Origin: Desulfofundulus salinus
GTDB lineage: Bacteria > Bacillota > Desulfotomaculia > Desulfotomaculales > Desulfovirgulaceae
Reading direction: 5' to 3'
NCBI RefSeq assembly: GCF_003627965.1
Contig: NZ_RBWE01000001.1
Coordinates: forward strand, 1,135,096-1,199,095
Length of the DNA stretch: 64,000 bases
The notes below the pieces were generated by a model that was given only the letters and a program-made list of their open reading frames with translations, was not told the DNA's origin and did no database searches. Both the position numbers and the translations under genes were made by a program. Numbering within the stretch: the stretch's first letter is position 1; every line of letters begins with the position of its first letter. Shown here one piece after another: positions 54,168-63,938 of the stretch.

Positions 54168-54602
54168 ATGCGTATAGCAGTAATTGACGGGCAGGGCGGG
54201 GGCATTGGCCGGGTCATCGTGGAAAAGTTGCGGAAGGCCCTGCCAAAGGACGATGTGGAAATCATCGCCCTGGGTACCAACGCCATGGCGGCGGCATTGA
54301 TGCTCAAGGCAGGGGCCAACGATGCAGCCAGCGGCGAAAATGCCGTTATTTACAATGCGGATAAGGTGGACATTATTGTGGGCACCATTGCCGTGCTGAT
54401 GCCCCACAGTATGCTGGGGGAATTCACCCCGGCCATGGCCGAAGCGGTGGCGAAGAGCCCTGCGAGAAAGATTCTTTTGCACCTGAATCGTTCCAATGTA
54501 GAGATAGTGGGGGTAGTTGCCGAGCCGCTACCCCATTTGATTGATTTTCTGGTAGAACGGGTGAAGACTATAATGGCTGCCAGGTGCGCGGGAAAGGGTT
54601 AA
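54168..54602 (+). CDS. DUF3842 family protein
   Basis: A 144-residue protein with a Rossmann-like start, MRIAVIDGQGGGIGRVIVEKL, resembling a nucleotide-binding glycine loop, and a second half with TIAVLMPHSMLGEFTPAMAEAVA. DUF3842 proteins are small, of unknown function, and recurrent in anaerobic Firmicutes near chelatase genes, as here. ATG 54168 is preceded by GGAGGAG at 11 nt. It leads the chelatase gene set behind a structured leader. No reaction can be assigned. Confidence 0.75.
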   Translation: MRIAVIDGQGGGIGRVIVEKLRKALPKDDVEIIALGTNAMAAALMLKAGANDAASGENAVIYNADKVDIIVGTIAVLMPHSMLGEFTPAMAEAVAKSPARKILLHLNRSNVEIVGVVAEPLPHLIDFLVERVKTIMAARCAGKG

Positions 54603-54636
54603 AGCCGCTGTTTATTTTCACATGGGGGGTCCATTT

Positions 54637-56673
54637 ATGTCGGTTTTTCAGCGGGTAACATACCCTTTTACGGCCATTGTCGGCCAGGAAAAAATGAAAA
54701 AAGGGTTAATCTTGAATGCGATTAACCCCCGCCTGGGGGGAATCATCATCCGCGGGCAAAAGGGTACGGCCAAGTCCACCGCCGTGCGGGCATTGGCTGC
54801 CCTGTTGCCGGAAATTGAAGTGGTGGTAGGGTGTCCCTTTAACTGCGATCCCAATGACCTTGCTCGCCTTTGTTCCGGGTGTAGAGAACGGTTGGCGGCC
54901 GGCCGGAAGCTGGAAAGAACCAGCCGCCGGGTACAGGTCATTGATCTGCCTGTTTCGGCCACCGAGGACCGGGTGGTGGGCAGCCTGGACTTTGAATACG
55001 CCATTAAGCACGGCCGGCCCCGTTTTGAGCCGGGGGTGCTTGCCCGGGCCAACCGGGGGATCATCTACGTTGATGAGGTCAACTTGCTGGATGATCATAT
55101 TGTGGATGTTTTACTGGATGCGGCGGCTATGGGCGTGAATGTGGTGGAAAGGGAAGGCATCTCATACTCCCACCCGGCGGAGTTTGTCCTGGTGGGCACC
55201 ATGAACCCGGAGGAGGGAGAACTGCGGCCCCAGCTGCTGGACCGTTTTGGCCTTTGTGTGCAAATTGAGGGGGTGGACGACCCGGAGCAACGGGTGGAAA
55301 TCATCCGCCGCCGGGAGGCCTTTGATGCGGATCCAATGGGTTTTTTGGCCTGCTGGGCGCCTGAAGAACAAAGGTTAAGGGAGAAAATCATTGCCGCCCG
55401 CGCTATGCTCCCCCGGGTTACCATCCCGGAGAATCTGTTACACCTGGCTGCCCGTTTGAGCATGGAAGCCCTGGCGGCCGGGCACCGGGCCGACATTGTC
55501 ATGGCCGCTGCTGCCCGGACTATTGCCGCCTTCGACGGCCGGATAGAGGTAACCGAAAATGACATCCTGGAAGCGGCAGAGCTGGTTCTTCCACACCGGG
55601 CGAGGGAAGCTCCTCCACCGCCTCAGGAGCAGCCGGAACCGCCTCAAGAGGAACCGGAACCGCCGCAAGAGGAAGATCATCAGGAACAAAACCCGGAACA
55701 AAGCGAAGAGGCCCCGGCCGGGGAGTCTTTTGAAGATAGCCGGTCGGCAGAACAACAGGAATCGCGGGACCAGGAGCCGTCCACACAGGATCATGAGCCG
55801 GATCAGGCTTCCGCTCCTCCCGCAGTTGCGCAGGATGTGGTCTTTGCTGTGGGGCAGCCCTTTCCGGTCCGGCGCATTACTTATGACCGGGACCGTCTGT
55901 TGCGCAAAGGCTCCGGGCGCCGTTCCCGCACCAGGACGGCCACCCGGGCCGGGCGATATGTGCGCAGTACCATGCAGCGCAAAAACAACGATCTGGCCTT
56001 TGATGCCACCTTAAGGGCGGCGGCCCCCTATCAGGTTTATCGAGAAAAGAATGGCCTGGCTGTGGCGCTCACACCGGCAGACATCCGGGAAAAAGTGCGG
56101 GAAAAGCGCATCGGGAACTTTTTGCTTTTCGTCGTAGATGCAAGCGGCTCCATGGGGGCGCAGCAACGTATGGTGGAAACCAAGGGTGCGATTCTCTCCC
56201 TTTTGATGGATGCCTATCAGAAGCGGGATAAAATCGGTCTGGTGGCCTTTAAGGGGGATACGGCAGAAGTTTTGCTGCCGCCCACCGGTAGCGTGGAGAT
56301 GGGTTATAAGCTGCTGGAAGAACTGCCCACCGGCGGGAAGACCCCGCTTTCCGCCGGTCTGCTCAAGGCTTATGAGGTAGCCAGGGCCCACCTGTACAAG
56401 GACCCAAACATATCGCCTCTCTTGATTCTTATCTCCGATGGGCGGGCGAATGTTAGCATGGGTCAGGATAGGCCTCAGGTTGAGGTCCGCCGCGTGGCAG
56501 AGATAATCCGGGAAGAAGAGCGAATTAAAACTTTAGTCATCGATGTAGAAAAAGATGGTTTTATTACCTTTGGCCTGGCCCGGGAGCTGGCTTTTGCCCT
56601 GGGGGCTGAATATTACAAAATAGATGATTTAAAGGCAGATACTCTGGTACAGGCAGTGCGAGAAATAATTTAA
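54637..56673 (+). CDS. Fused ChlI-ChlD-type chelatase subunit (AAA+ plus VWA)
   Basis: A 678-residue protein. Residues 1-315 are an AAA+ ATPase like magnesium/cobalt chelatase subunit I ([18 protein letters not shown] at about 39-56; [39 protein letters not shown]). Residues about 320-400 are a Pro/Glu/Gln-rich linker, and 480-678 a von Willebrand A domain with the MIDAS motif VVDASGSMGA near 499. This is the D-type subunit that couples the ATPase ring to CobN. Cysteines near residue 70-90 (CPFNCDP...CSGC) could bind metal. ATG 54637 is preferred to 54622, which carries its ribosome binding site GGGGGG. Confidence 0.9.
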   Translation: MSVFQRVTYPFTAIVGQEKMKKGLILNAINPRLGGIIIRGQKGTAKSTAVRALAALLPEIEVVVGCPFNCDPNDLARLCSGCRERLAAGRKLERTSRRVQVIDLPVSATEDRVVGSLDFEYAIKHGRPRFEPGVLARANRGIIYVDEVNLLDDHIVDVLLDAAAMGVNVVEREGISYSHPAEFVLVGTMNPEEGELRPQLLDRFGLCVQIEGVDDPEQRVEIIRRREAFDADPMGFLACWAPEEQRLREKIIAARAMLPRVTIPENLLHLAARLSMEALAAGHRADIVMAAAARTIAAFDGRIEVTENDILEAAELVLPHRAREAPPPPQEQPEPPQEEPEPPQEEDHQEQNPEQSEEAPAGESFEDSRSAEQQESRDQEPSTQDHEPDQASAPPAVAQDVVFAVGQPFPVRRITYDRDRLLRKGSGRRSRTRTATRAGRYVRSTMQRKNNDLAFDATLRAAAPYQVYREKNGLAVALTPADIREKVREKRIGNFLLFVVDASGSMGAQQRMVETKGAILSLLMDAYQKRDKIGLVAFKGDTAEVLLPPTGSVEMGYKLLEELPTGGKTPLSAGLLKAYEVARAHLYKDPNISPLLILISDGRANVSMGQDRPQVEVRRVAEIIREEERIKTLVIDVEKDGFITFGLARELAFALGAEYYKIDDLKADTLVQAVREII

Positions 56674-56700
56674 GAATTCTAAAATACAGGAGATGGGAAG

Positions 56701-57768
56701 ATGAAATATATCTACCCTTTTTCAGCCATTGTCGGGCAGGAGGAAATGAAAAAAGGCTTGTTGTTAAATGCCGTTAACCCCAAACTATCTGGTATTCTCA
56801 TCCGGGGTGAAAAGGGCACCGCCAAATCCACCGCCGTACGGGCTCTGGCAGCATTATTACCGGAGATTGATGTGGTTGCCGACTGCCCCTTTAGCTGTGA
56901 CCCCGATGATATCACCACCATGTGTATGGACTGCCGGCAACGCCTTGCCGCGGGCGAGGAACTGCCCCGGGCCAGGCGAAAAATGCGGGTGGTGGACCTG
57001 CCCGTATCTGCCACTGAAGACCGGGTGGTGGGGACGCTGGACATTGAGCAGGCCATCAAAAAAGGAGAAAAGCACTTCGAACCGGGTGTTCTGGCCCAGG
57101 CCAACCGGGGTATTCTTTATGTGGATGAGGTAAACCTTTTAGACGATCACGTGGTGGATGTGTTGCTGGATTCCGCAGCTATGGGAGTAAACACTGTGGA
57201 GCGGGAAGGGGTTTCCTTCACCCACCCGGCACAATTTATTCTGGTGGGCACCATGAATCCGGAGGAAGGTGAACTGAGACCCCAGTTGCTGGACCGTTTC
57301 GGCCTTTGTGTACATATCACCGGTATTATGGACCCGGAGCTGCGGGTGGAGGTGATCAGGCGCCGGGCTGCTTTTGAAGAAGATCCCGAAGGGTTTACCA
57401 GGCAGTGGGAGGGGGAAGAAGAAAAGTTACGCCGGCAAATCGTGGCGGCTAAAAAACTGCTGCCGGAAGTAGAAATCCCGGAGGAAATGCTTTATCTGAT
57501 CGCAAAGATAGCCATTGAAATGGGTGTGGACGGCCACCGGGCCGATCTGGTGATGATGAAGGCGGCCAGGACCATGGCCGCCCTGGCCGGCCGTACCGAG
57601 GTTACCCGCGATGATGTGCACAGTTCGGTGAACCTTGCCCTGCTCCACCGCATGCGCCGCAAGCCTTTCCAGGAAATGGATATTGACCGGGAGAAGCTAC
57701 AGGTGATCATGGGCGGACAAAAGGCACGCCATGCTCACGATTATCACCACGGCCACAGCCACCGGTAA
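56701..57768 (+). CDS. ChlI/BchI-type chelatase ATPase
   Basis: A 355-residue AAA+ ATPase of the magnesium-chelatase I type: [15 protein letters not shown] (about 35-49), [38 protein letters not shown]. Its N-terminal 320 residues closely match the fused subunit upstream, so it is a paralog. The C-terminus ends with a His-rich tail ([13 protein letters not shown]), suggesting divalent metal binding, as in nickel and cobalt chaperones. It would form the hexameric ring that powers metal insertion by CobN. It also retains the CPFSCDP/CMDC cysteines. Confidence 0.9.
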   Translation: MKYIYPFSAIVGQEEMKKGLLLNAVNPKLSGILIRGEKGTAKSTAVRALAALLPEIDVVADCPFSCDPDDITTMCMDCRQRLAAGEELPRARRKMRVVDLPVSATEDRVVGTLDIEQAIKKGEKHFEPGVLAQANRGILYVDEVNLLDDHVVDVLLDSAAMGVNTVEREGVSFTHPAQFILVGTMNPEEGELRPQLLDRFGLCVHITGIMDPELRVEVIRRRAAFEEDPEGFTRQWEGEEEKLRRQIVAAKKLLPEVEIPEEMLYLIAKIAIEMGVDGHRADLVMMKAARTMAALAGRTEVTRDDVHSSVNLALLHRMRRKPFQEMDIDREKLQVIMGGQKARHAHDYHHGHSHR

Positions 57769-57838
57769 TATGACGACGCGTGCAGGGAGGGTGTGGCCGG
57801 TTTTTACGTGCAGTGACATTGAGCCGGAGGTTTGCAGA

Positions 57839-58678
57839 GTGATTGAGCTTCGCCAGTTGACCAAACATTACGGAAACATTGTCGCCGTGGATGGCCTGGA
57901 CCTGCATATTGAGAAAGGGGAGATCTTCGCCCTGCTCGGTCCCAACGGTGCCGGTAAGACTACCACTATAAGGATGCTGACCATGCTCACCAAACCTACC
58001 GGCGGCGCGGCCTTAATTAACGGCTATGACGTTATGCGGGATCTGGACAGGGTGAAAAAGGAAATCGGCGTGGTGCCCCAGCATATGAACCTGGACCAGG
58101 AGTTGACCGCCCGGGAAAACCTGGAACTGCACGGGCGCCTGCACAGGATTCCTGCTTCCCGCCGGCGGGAGAGAATCGAGGAACTCCTCGACTACGTGGA
58201 ACTCCGGGAGCGGGCAGGGGATCTGGTGAGCAAATTTTCCGGCGGCATGAAGCGCCGGCTGATGATTGCCCGGGCATTGATGCACAACCCAAAAGTTCTT
58301 TTCTTAGACGAACCTACCGTGGGTCTTGACCCCCAGACCCGCCGCAAGATCTGGGACTTAATCCGGCGGATGAACAGTGAAGGCATGACTGTCCTTTTAA
58401 CCACCCATTACATTGAAGAAGCAGAAGTACTCTGCCACCGTGTGGGCATTATGGATAAAGGCCGGTTGATTGCCCTGGGGACACCCCGGGAATTAAAGCA
58501 AAAGGTAGGAGAAGTGGTGGTGGAATCTTTTGGAGGTAAGGATACCGGTTATAAACTTTTTCCCAGCCGTGATAGGGCCCTGGCCTATGCCGGCCAGCTG
58601 GATGGAAATGTTTTAATCCGGGAATCCAACCTGGAAGATGTTTTCGTCGAGCTAACCGGGCGTAAGGTGGGTGATTGA
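57839..58678 (+). CDS. ABC-2-type exporter ATP-binding protein
   Basis: A 279-residue ABC ATPase of the DrrA/NatA type: GPNGAGKTTTIRML (about 34-47), FSGGMKRRLMIARALMHNPKVLFLDEPTVGLDP, and TTHYIEEAEVLC. The GTG at 57839 with GGAGG at 8 nt gives the expected N-terminus IELRQLTKHYG; a longer frame upstream overlaps the chelatase gene. It pairs with the overlapping permease at 58671. Exported substrate is unknown. Such pairs move drugs, lipids or cofactors, and location between chelatase genes hints at a tetrapyrrole link. Confidence 0.88.
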   Translation: MIELRQLTKHYGNIVAVDGLDLHIEKGEIFALLGPNGAGKTTTIRMLTMLTKPTGGAALINGYDVMRDLDRVKKEIGVVPQHMNLDQELTARENLELHGRLHRIPASRRRERIEELLDYVELRERAGDLVSKFSGGMKRRLMIARALMHNPKVLFLDEPTVGLDPQTRRKIWDLIRRMNSEGMTVLLTTHYIEEAEVLCHRVGIMDKGRLIALGTPRELKQKVGEVVVESFGGKDTGYKLFPSRDRALAYAGQLDGNVLIRESNLEDVFVELTGRKVGD

Positions 58679-59411
58679 GATCGATTTCTACACCGTATTC
58701 TGGCGGGAAATGGTGGTTTTCAGGCGCACCTTTGTTAAATTCTTTGCTTCCCGGCTGGTCAGCCCCCTTTTATATCTGGTGGCCTTTGGCTGGGGGCTGG
58801 GCCGGGGGATTCAAATGAATGGGGGCAACTATCTGGAATTTGTAGTGCCCGGGATTATCGCTCTTTCGGCCATGAATACCAGCTTTAACGCCGTGGGCGT
58901 TTCCCTGAATATGAGCCGCCTGTACCACAAAACCTTAGAGGAATACCTGATTGCTCCCATCGGCGCCGGTGCTTTTGTGCTGGGCAAAGTGCTGGCGGGC
59001 ACCGTGCGCGGGCTGGTTGCTTCTCTGATCATTCTGGCACTGGCTTTTGTGTTTGGAGCCCACCTTGCTATAAATGGGTGGTTTTTCCTGGTGGTCATCC
59101 TCACCTGTTTTCTCTTTGCCGCCCTGGGGGTGGTAGCGGCCATGACCATCAACTCCCACGAGGATATGGCCAACTTTTCTACTTTTGTTATTTTGCCCAT
59201 GTCCTTTCTGTGCGGTACCTTCTTTTCCCCCGACCGCCTGCCCGGGGCCGTAGCGTATATAATAGAGGTGCTACCCTTAACTCACTCCAGCCATGCCTTA
59301 CGTGCCCTGGCCCGCGGGGACGGGCTTCTGCCCGTATCCCTGGCAGTGCTGGTGGGGTACGCGGCAGTGTTGTTTGTTGCTGGCGTAATGGTGGTGAAGA
59401 GGGTCAGGTAA
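58671..59411 (+). CDS. ABC-2-type permease
   Basis: A 246-residue membrane protein with six spans of the ABC-2 type: VVPGIIALSAMNTSFNAVGVSL, SRLYHKTLEEYLIAPI with the typical coupling helix, and FVILPMSFLCGTFFSPDRLPG, a motif of DrrB/NodJ-like permeases. GTG 58671 overlaps the ATPase stop by 8 bp. Substrate unknown. It ends the chelatase-ABC stretch; the next gene on the same strand starts 590 bp later. Confidence 0.88.
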   Translation: MIEIDFYTVFWREMVVFRRTFVKFFASRLVSPLLYLVAFGWGLGRGIQMNGGNYLEFVVPGIIALSAMNTSFNAVGVSLNMSRLYHKTLEEYLIAPIGAGAFVLGKVLAGTVRGLVASLIILALAFVFGAHLAINGWFFLVVILTCFLFAALGVVAAMTINSHEDMANFSTFVILPMSFLCGTFFSPDRLPGAVAYIIEVLPLTHSSHALRALARGDGLLPVSLAVLVGYAAVLFVAGVMVVKRVR

Positions 59412-59441
59412 AAAAAGGGGGAGCTGTATGGACTCCCTCAT

Positions 59442-59675
59442 TTAATGCAGGTGGAGCGATTTAATTTCCTGTAGCAATTTTTCGCCGTCGCTTATATGTG
59501 CCTGCAGATGACTGATGCGGCCCGGATCGGCATTTGTGCGTTGCAGGTCTTCCAGTTCCAGGCGGTGCGCGGCCAGCGAACCTTCCACTTCCCGGTACAT
59601 TTCCATGGCCCGTTCGAAGGTTAAACCCTTTTGTCTTTCTTCTTCAAAACGGTGTTTGATGCTGGAACAGCTCAT
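59442..59675 (-). CDS. Small coiled-coil protein of unknown function
   Basis: A 77-residue, highly charged helical protein (SIKHRFEEERQKGLTFERAMEMYREVEG, LAAHRLELEDLQR), probably a coiled coil, with no recognised family. On the minus strand an AAGGAGG lies 8 nt before ATG 59675; a second ATG at 59681 would be only 2 nt away. It is opposite in direction to its neighbours. A cysteine near the N-terminus (SCSSIKH) is the only distinctive residue. Confidence 0.55.
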   Translation of the reverse strand: MSCSSIKHRFEEERQKGLTFERAMEMYREVEGSLAAHRLELEDLQRTNADPGRISHLQAHISDGEKLLQEIKSLHLH

Positions 59676-59819
59676 TTGCATATCCTCCTTAAAGTATTTT
59701 TATCCTGAAGTTTGCCTCACCCTGCGGGAAAAGATACCTGAAAAATTTTAATTAGTAAAATTTTTATTTCGGGAGGAATTTTTCACTTTGCGTAGAATAT
59801 TTCCACCATAAGTGGAATA

Positions 59820-59982
59820 GAGGGAAACTAAGCCAGTATTATTACAAAGGCGACCGGAGTCGCCACCTCGTGACATTTTCAAATAATAACCACTTTTAAA
59901 GCTTAATATTTTAAGTAATAAGCCACGAAGGCGGAACTTTCCTTTACGAAGGAGGGTTAATGTCTTCGTGGCTTTTATTTTA
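59820..59982 (+). promoter_or_regulatory. Leader with attenuator before the second cobN
   Basis: The 325-bp gap before cobN has a GGCGAC/GTCGCC hairpin (59849-59864) and then a long terminator: AAGCCACGAAG (59920-59930) with CTTCGTGGCTT (59964-59974), inner hairpin between, and a TTTATTTTAT tail. It lies 19 bp before the cobN start, so cobN transcription must pass it. It is not a cobalamin riboswitch. Confidence 0.5.
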
Positions 59983-60000
59983 TGGACGGGGGGTGGTTTC

Positions 60001-63000
60001 ATGAAAAAAATTGCCGCTGTAATGTGGCATAGCCACACCACTACCATGCGGCGGGCCGCAGAGCTGGTCAGGGACGAGCTGGAGGTTAAGGTTTACTCGG
60101 CCCGCTTTTTAGATGAAGGTAAAGAAGACCTGGCTTTAGCTTTGGATGACCTGGCTCGTGCCGACCTGGTGTTTCTTTACCGTTCCATGGCCGAAAGCAT
60201 CTGGAGTGAGCTGGAGAGGGCGGTAAAAGAACTGGGCAAACCGGTAGTCTGTGTGGCCCATGACCCGGCTTTGTGGGTCCTTTCCACGGTGGGGCCCGAT
60301 GTGGTTTCCAGATGCTACACATATATAGTTCAGGGCGGTAAAGAAAACTTTGCCCACATGCTCCGGTATCTGGCTGTCGAAGTTCTGGGTGAACGGCTGG
60401 AGTACAGCGAGCCGCTTACCTTCCCCTGGGAGGGTATTTACCACCCGGCCGCTTCTGGTTGTTTCGCTACGGTAGAAGATTATCTGTCCTGGTACGAGAC
60501 ATACCTCAGTCAAGCCGGTTGGCCCCAATCATTGGTCGCTTCCGCTCCCACCGTGGGCCTGCTCCTTGCCCGCAACAACTGGGTAAACGGCAACCTGGCT
60601 GTAGAGGACTTATTAATTCGCCTGATGGAAGAAAAAGGATTAAAGGTAATTCCTGCTTTTTGTTATTCCCTGAAAGATGCCGAATTGGGCACCAGGGGTT
60701 CCGGAGAAGTGGTCAGGGAGTATTTCTTCGACTCCGGGGGACGGTCCCGGATCAGCGCTTTGGTTAAGTTGATCTCCTTCTTTTTGGAAGCCCGCACCAG
60801 AACCGATGACTTCCTGCGCGAGGACGTGGCCTCCTCAGGAGTAAGTCTTTTAAAGCAGTTGGGCGTACCCGTTTTTCAGCCGGTAACATCTTTTTACCGC
60901 ACGGTCGAGGAGTGGGCTGCAGATCCCCAGGGCTTAAACCGGGACATCTCCTGGTGCATAGCTCTGCCCGAGTTTGAGGGGGTTATTGAGCCGATTTTCA
61001 TTGCCGGAGCCAGGCGGGAAGGGGAACTGGAAATCCGCGTTCCGGTGGAAGAGCGCTGCCGGCACCTGGTGGACCGGGTGGCCAGATGGGTTGGGTTGGC
61101 GCAAAAGCCGGTGCAGGAGCGAAAAGTGGCGTTTATCCTGCACAACAACCCATGTGCCTCAGTGGAAGCCACGGTGGGCGGTGGGGCCAACCTGGACACC
61201 CTGGAGAGCGTGGCCAGGATTTTGCGCCGTATGAAGGAAGCGGGTTATTCCGTGGAAGTTCCTGCCAGCGGCAAAGAGTTAATTGACACCATTATGAACC
61301 GGAAGGCCATTTCGGAATTCCGCTGGACTACCACCGATGAAATTATCAGCAAGGGCGGGGCGTTAAAGCTCATGTCCGTGGAAGAGTACCGGCAGTGGTT
61401 TGATCATTTATCTCTGCGGGTGAAGGAACGGCTTACTGAAGCCTGGGGTGCCCCGCCTGGAGAAGCCAAAAACGGCGTACCCGCGGCCATGGTCCACGAG
61501 GGGAAAATCGTCATTACCGGAGTTCAATATGGCAACGCTGTGGTATGCGTGCAGCCGAAGCGGGGCTGTGCCGGTGCCCGCTGCGACGGGCAGGTCTGTA
61601 AAATCCTGCACGACCCGGACATCCCGCCGCCGCACCAGTACCTGGCCACTTACCGCTACCTGGAGCGGGACTTTGGCGTGGACGTAATCGTTCATGTGGG
61701 CACCCACGGCAACCTGGAATTTCTGCCCGGCAAAGGCGTGGGACTCTCCGGCGAGTGTTACCCGGATTTAGCCATCGGATCCATCCCTCACCTTTACATC
61801 TACAACGCGGATAACCCGCCGGAGGGCACCATTGCCAAAAGGAGGAGCTATGCCACCCTGGTGGACCACATGCAGACGGTGATGACCGGGGGTGGTCTCT
61901 ACGACGAGCTGGCCGAGCTGGAGCGCTTCCTGGAGGAGTACGAAAAGGCCAAAATAGCCGATCCGGCCCGGGCCCATACTCTGGAGCATTTAATTATTGA
62001 AGAAATCAAAAAGACCAACCTGGACAAGCAAATTCCCGTGGAAGGCGGCCATGACAATTTTGCCGCCATTGCCGAAAAAGCCCACGCCGTGCTTTCCACC
62101 ATCCGCAATACGCAGATCCAGGACGGGCAGCACATCTTCGGCGAGATACCGGAAGGAGAGCGGCGGGTGGAATTCATCAGCTCCATCCTGCGCTTTGACG
62201 CCGGGGAAAAGGTCTCTTTGCGTCGGGCCGTGGCCGGCCTCATGAATCTGGATCTGGCCGGGCTTTTGGCCGACCAGGGAAGGTTCTCGACTCGCTACGG
62301 AAAGTCCTATGGTGCCCTCATGGAAGAAATTGATGCTGCGGCTAAAGCCTTTATTGGCCGGTTCTTAAAGGGACAGGAAGTGGATCCGGGTTTTGCTCAG
62401 GAGGTCCTGGGGGATAAGTTTGTCCGCCCCGGGGCTTTGCCGGAAGTAAACGCCCTTTTACCCCGGGTGCTGGATTTGAACGAGCGCATTGAAGGTTCTA
62501 AGGAGATCGAATCGCTGCTTTCCGGTTTTGACGGCCGGTATATCCCCGCCGGGCCCTCCGGGCTGATCACCCGCGGCAGGGACGATATACTGCCTACTGG
62601 CCGCAACTTTTATTCCCTGGACCCCCACCGGGTGCCCACCCGGGCGGCCTGGGAAGTGGGCAAGCGCCTGGCGGAAAAAATTCTGGAAAAACACCTGGCT
62701 GAGGAAGGCCGCTATCCGGAGAACATTGCCCTTTACTGGATGTGCAACGACATCATGTGGGCCGACGGCGAGGGCCTGGGGCAGATGTTCTACCTTTTGG
62801 GTGTGAGGCCCCGGTGGCTGTCCAACGGTCGGGTGGCGGGTATCGAAGTAATCCCGCTGGAAGAACTGGGACGCCCCCGCATTGACCTGACCGTGCGGGT
62901 ATCCGGCATTACCCGGGACAACTTCCCCAACTGCGTGGAGCTTTTAGATGAGGCCATTCAGACCGTGGCCGCCCTGGACGAGCCGCCGGAGCAGAACTAC

Positions 63001-63894
63001 GTCCGCAAGCACACCCTGGCCCAGCTGGACGGGCAGAACGACCCGCAGGCCTGGCGGGACGCCACTTTACGCATCTTTGCCTCGAAGCCCGGCACCTACA
63101 TGGCCGGGGTAAACCTGGCCGTTTACGCTTCGGCCTGGAAAGAGGAAAGGGATCTGGCCGATATCTTTATCTACTGGAACGGCTACGCCTACGGCAAGGG
63201 CGTCTTTGGCAAGGAGGCCTTCCGCCAGTTGCAGGCCAGCCTGAAGACGGTGGATGTAACCTACAACAAGGTGGTTACCGACGAGTACGACCTCTTTGGT
63301 TGCTGTTGCTACTTCGGCACCCACGGCGGGATGACTGCCGCTGCCCGGGTGGCCTCCGGCAGGGAGGTGCGGACGTACTACGGCGACACGCGGGAACCGG
63401 AGCACGTGGAGGTCCGTACACTGGCCGACGAGATCCGGCGGGTGGTCCGGACGAAGCTTTTGAACCCGAAGTGGATCGAGGGGCAGAAGCGGCACGGTTA
63501 TAAAGGCGCCGGGGACATTTCTAAACGTATTGGCCGGGTCTACGGCTGGGAAGCCACCACGCAGGAGGTCGACGACTGGATCTTCGACGACATCACCAGA
63601 ACCTTTATCCTGGACGAAGAAAACCGCCGTTTCTTTGAAGAACACAACCCCTGGGCGCTGGAAGAAATCGCCCGCCGGTTGCTGGAGGCCCACCAGCGCG
63701 GCCTGTGGAATGCCGATCCCGAAGTGCTGGAAGGATTGAAAGAACACTACCTGGAGATCGAGGGCTGGCTGGAGGAAAGAATGGGCGACATCAAGGGCGA
63801 CTTCCAGGGCGGCGCCATCGACATCCTCACCGCCGAGGAGGTGGCCGACTGGGGCGCCAAGATGCGGGAGATAAAGGCGAAGCTAGGCGGGTAG
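60001..63894 (+). CDS. cobN: Cytoplasmic CobN-type cobaltochelatase large subunit
   Basis: A 1297-residue CobN/ChlH-family protein, without signal peptide or membrane anchor. Family motifs are PPPHQYLATYRYLERDFGVD, HVGTHGNLEFLPGKGVGL near 564 and LPTGRNFYSLDPHRVP near 865. A Cys cluster CVQPKRGCAGARCDGQVC (about residues 515-532) is a candidate metal or iron-sulfur site, and is absent from the surface paralog at 38400. With the I- and D-type subunits just upstream it would form an ATP-dependent chelatase inserting cobalt, or another metal, into a tetrapyrrole. ATG 60001 follows GGGGGGTGG; the upstream extension to 59968 is in the terminator. Confidence 0.9.
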   Translation: MKKIAAVMWHSHTTTMRRAAELVRDELEVKVYSARFLDEGKEDLALALDDLARADLVFLYRSMAESIWSELERAVKELGKPVVCVAHDPALWVLSTVGPDVVSRCYTYIVQGGKENFAHMLRYLAVEVLGERLEYSEPLTFPWEGIYHPAASGCFATVEDYLSWYETYLSQAGWPQSLVASAPTVGLLLARNNWVNGNLAVEDLLIRLMEEKGLKVIPAFCYSLKDAELGTRGSGEVVREYFFDSGGRSRISALVKLISFFLEARTRTDDFLREDVASSGVSLLKQLGVPVFQPVTSFYRTVEEWAADPQGLNRDISWCIALPEFEGVIEPIFIAGARREGELEIRVPVEERCRHLVDRVARWVGLAQKPVQERKVAFILHNNPCASVEATVGGGANLDTLESVARILRRMKEAGYSVEVPASGKELIDTIMNRKAISEFRWTTTDEIISKGGALKLMSVEEYRQWFDHLSLRVKERLTEAWGAPPGEAKNGVPAAMVHEGKIVITGVQYGNAVVCVQPKRGCAGARCDGQVCKILHDPDIPPPHQYLATYRYLERDFGVDVIVHVGTHGNLEFLPGKGVGLSGECYPDLAIGSIPHLYIYNADNPPEGTIAKRRSYATLVDHMQTVMTGGGLYDELAELERFLEEYEKAKIADPARAHTLEHLIIEEIKKTNLDKQIPVEGGHDNFAAIAEKAHAVLSTIRNTQIQDGQHIFGEIPEGERRVEFISSILRFDAGEKVSLRRAVAGLMNLDLAGLLADQGRFSTRYGKSYGALMEEIDAAAKAFIGRFLKGQEVDPGFAQEVLGDKFVRPGALPEVNALLPRVLDLNERIEGSKEIESLLSGFDGRYIPAGPSGLITRGRDDILPTGRNFYSLDPHRVPTRAAWEVGKRLAEKILEKHLAEEGRYPENIALYWMCNDIMWADGEGLGQMFYLLGVRPRWLSNGRVAGIEVIPLEELGRPRIDLTVRVSGITRDNFPNCVELLDEAIQTVAALDEPPEQNYVRKHTLAQLDGQNDPQAWRDATLRIFASKPGTYMAGVNLAVYASAWKEERDLADIFIYWNGYAYGKGVFGKEAFRQLQASLKTVDVTYNKVVTDEYDLFGCCCYFGTHGGMTAAARVASGREVRTYYGDTREPEHVEVRTLADEIRRVVRTKLLNPKWIEGQKRHGYKGAGDISKRIGRVYGWEATTQEVDDWIFDDITRTFILDEENRRFFEEHNPWALEEIARRLLEAHQRGLWNADPEVLEGLKEHYLEIEGWLEERMGDIKGDFQGGAIDILTAEEVADWGAKMREIKAKLGG

Positions 63895-63938
63895 CCAACG
63901 TGGTGGACCGTAAAGAATCATGCGACGGAGGGTCTTTA

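Noticed and set aside
59748..60047. 99-residue frame on the minus strand before cobN
   Set aside because: It runs through the terminator and into cobN, lacks a ribosome binding site, and has no recognisable features.
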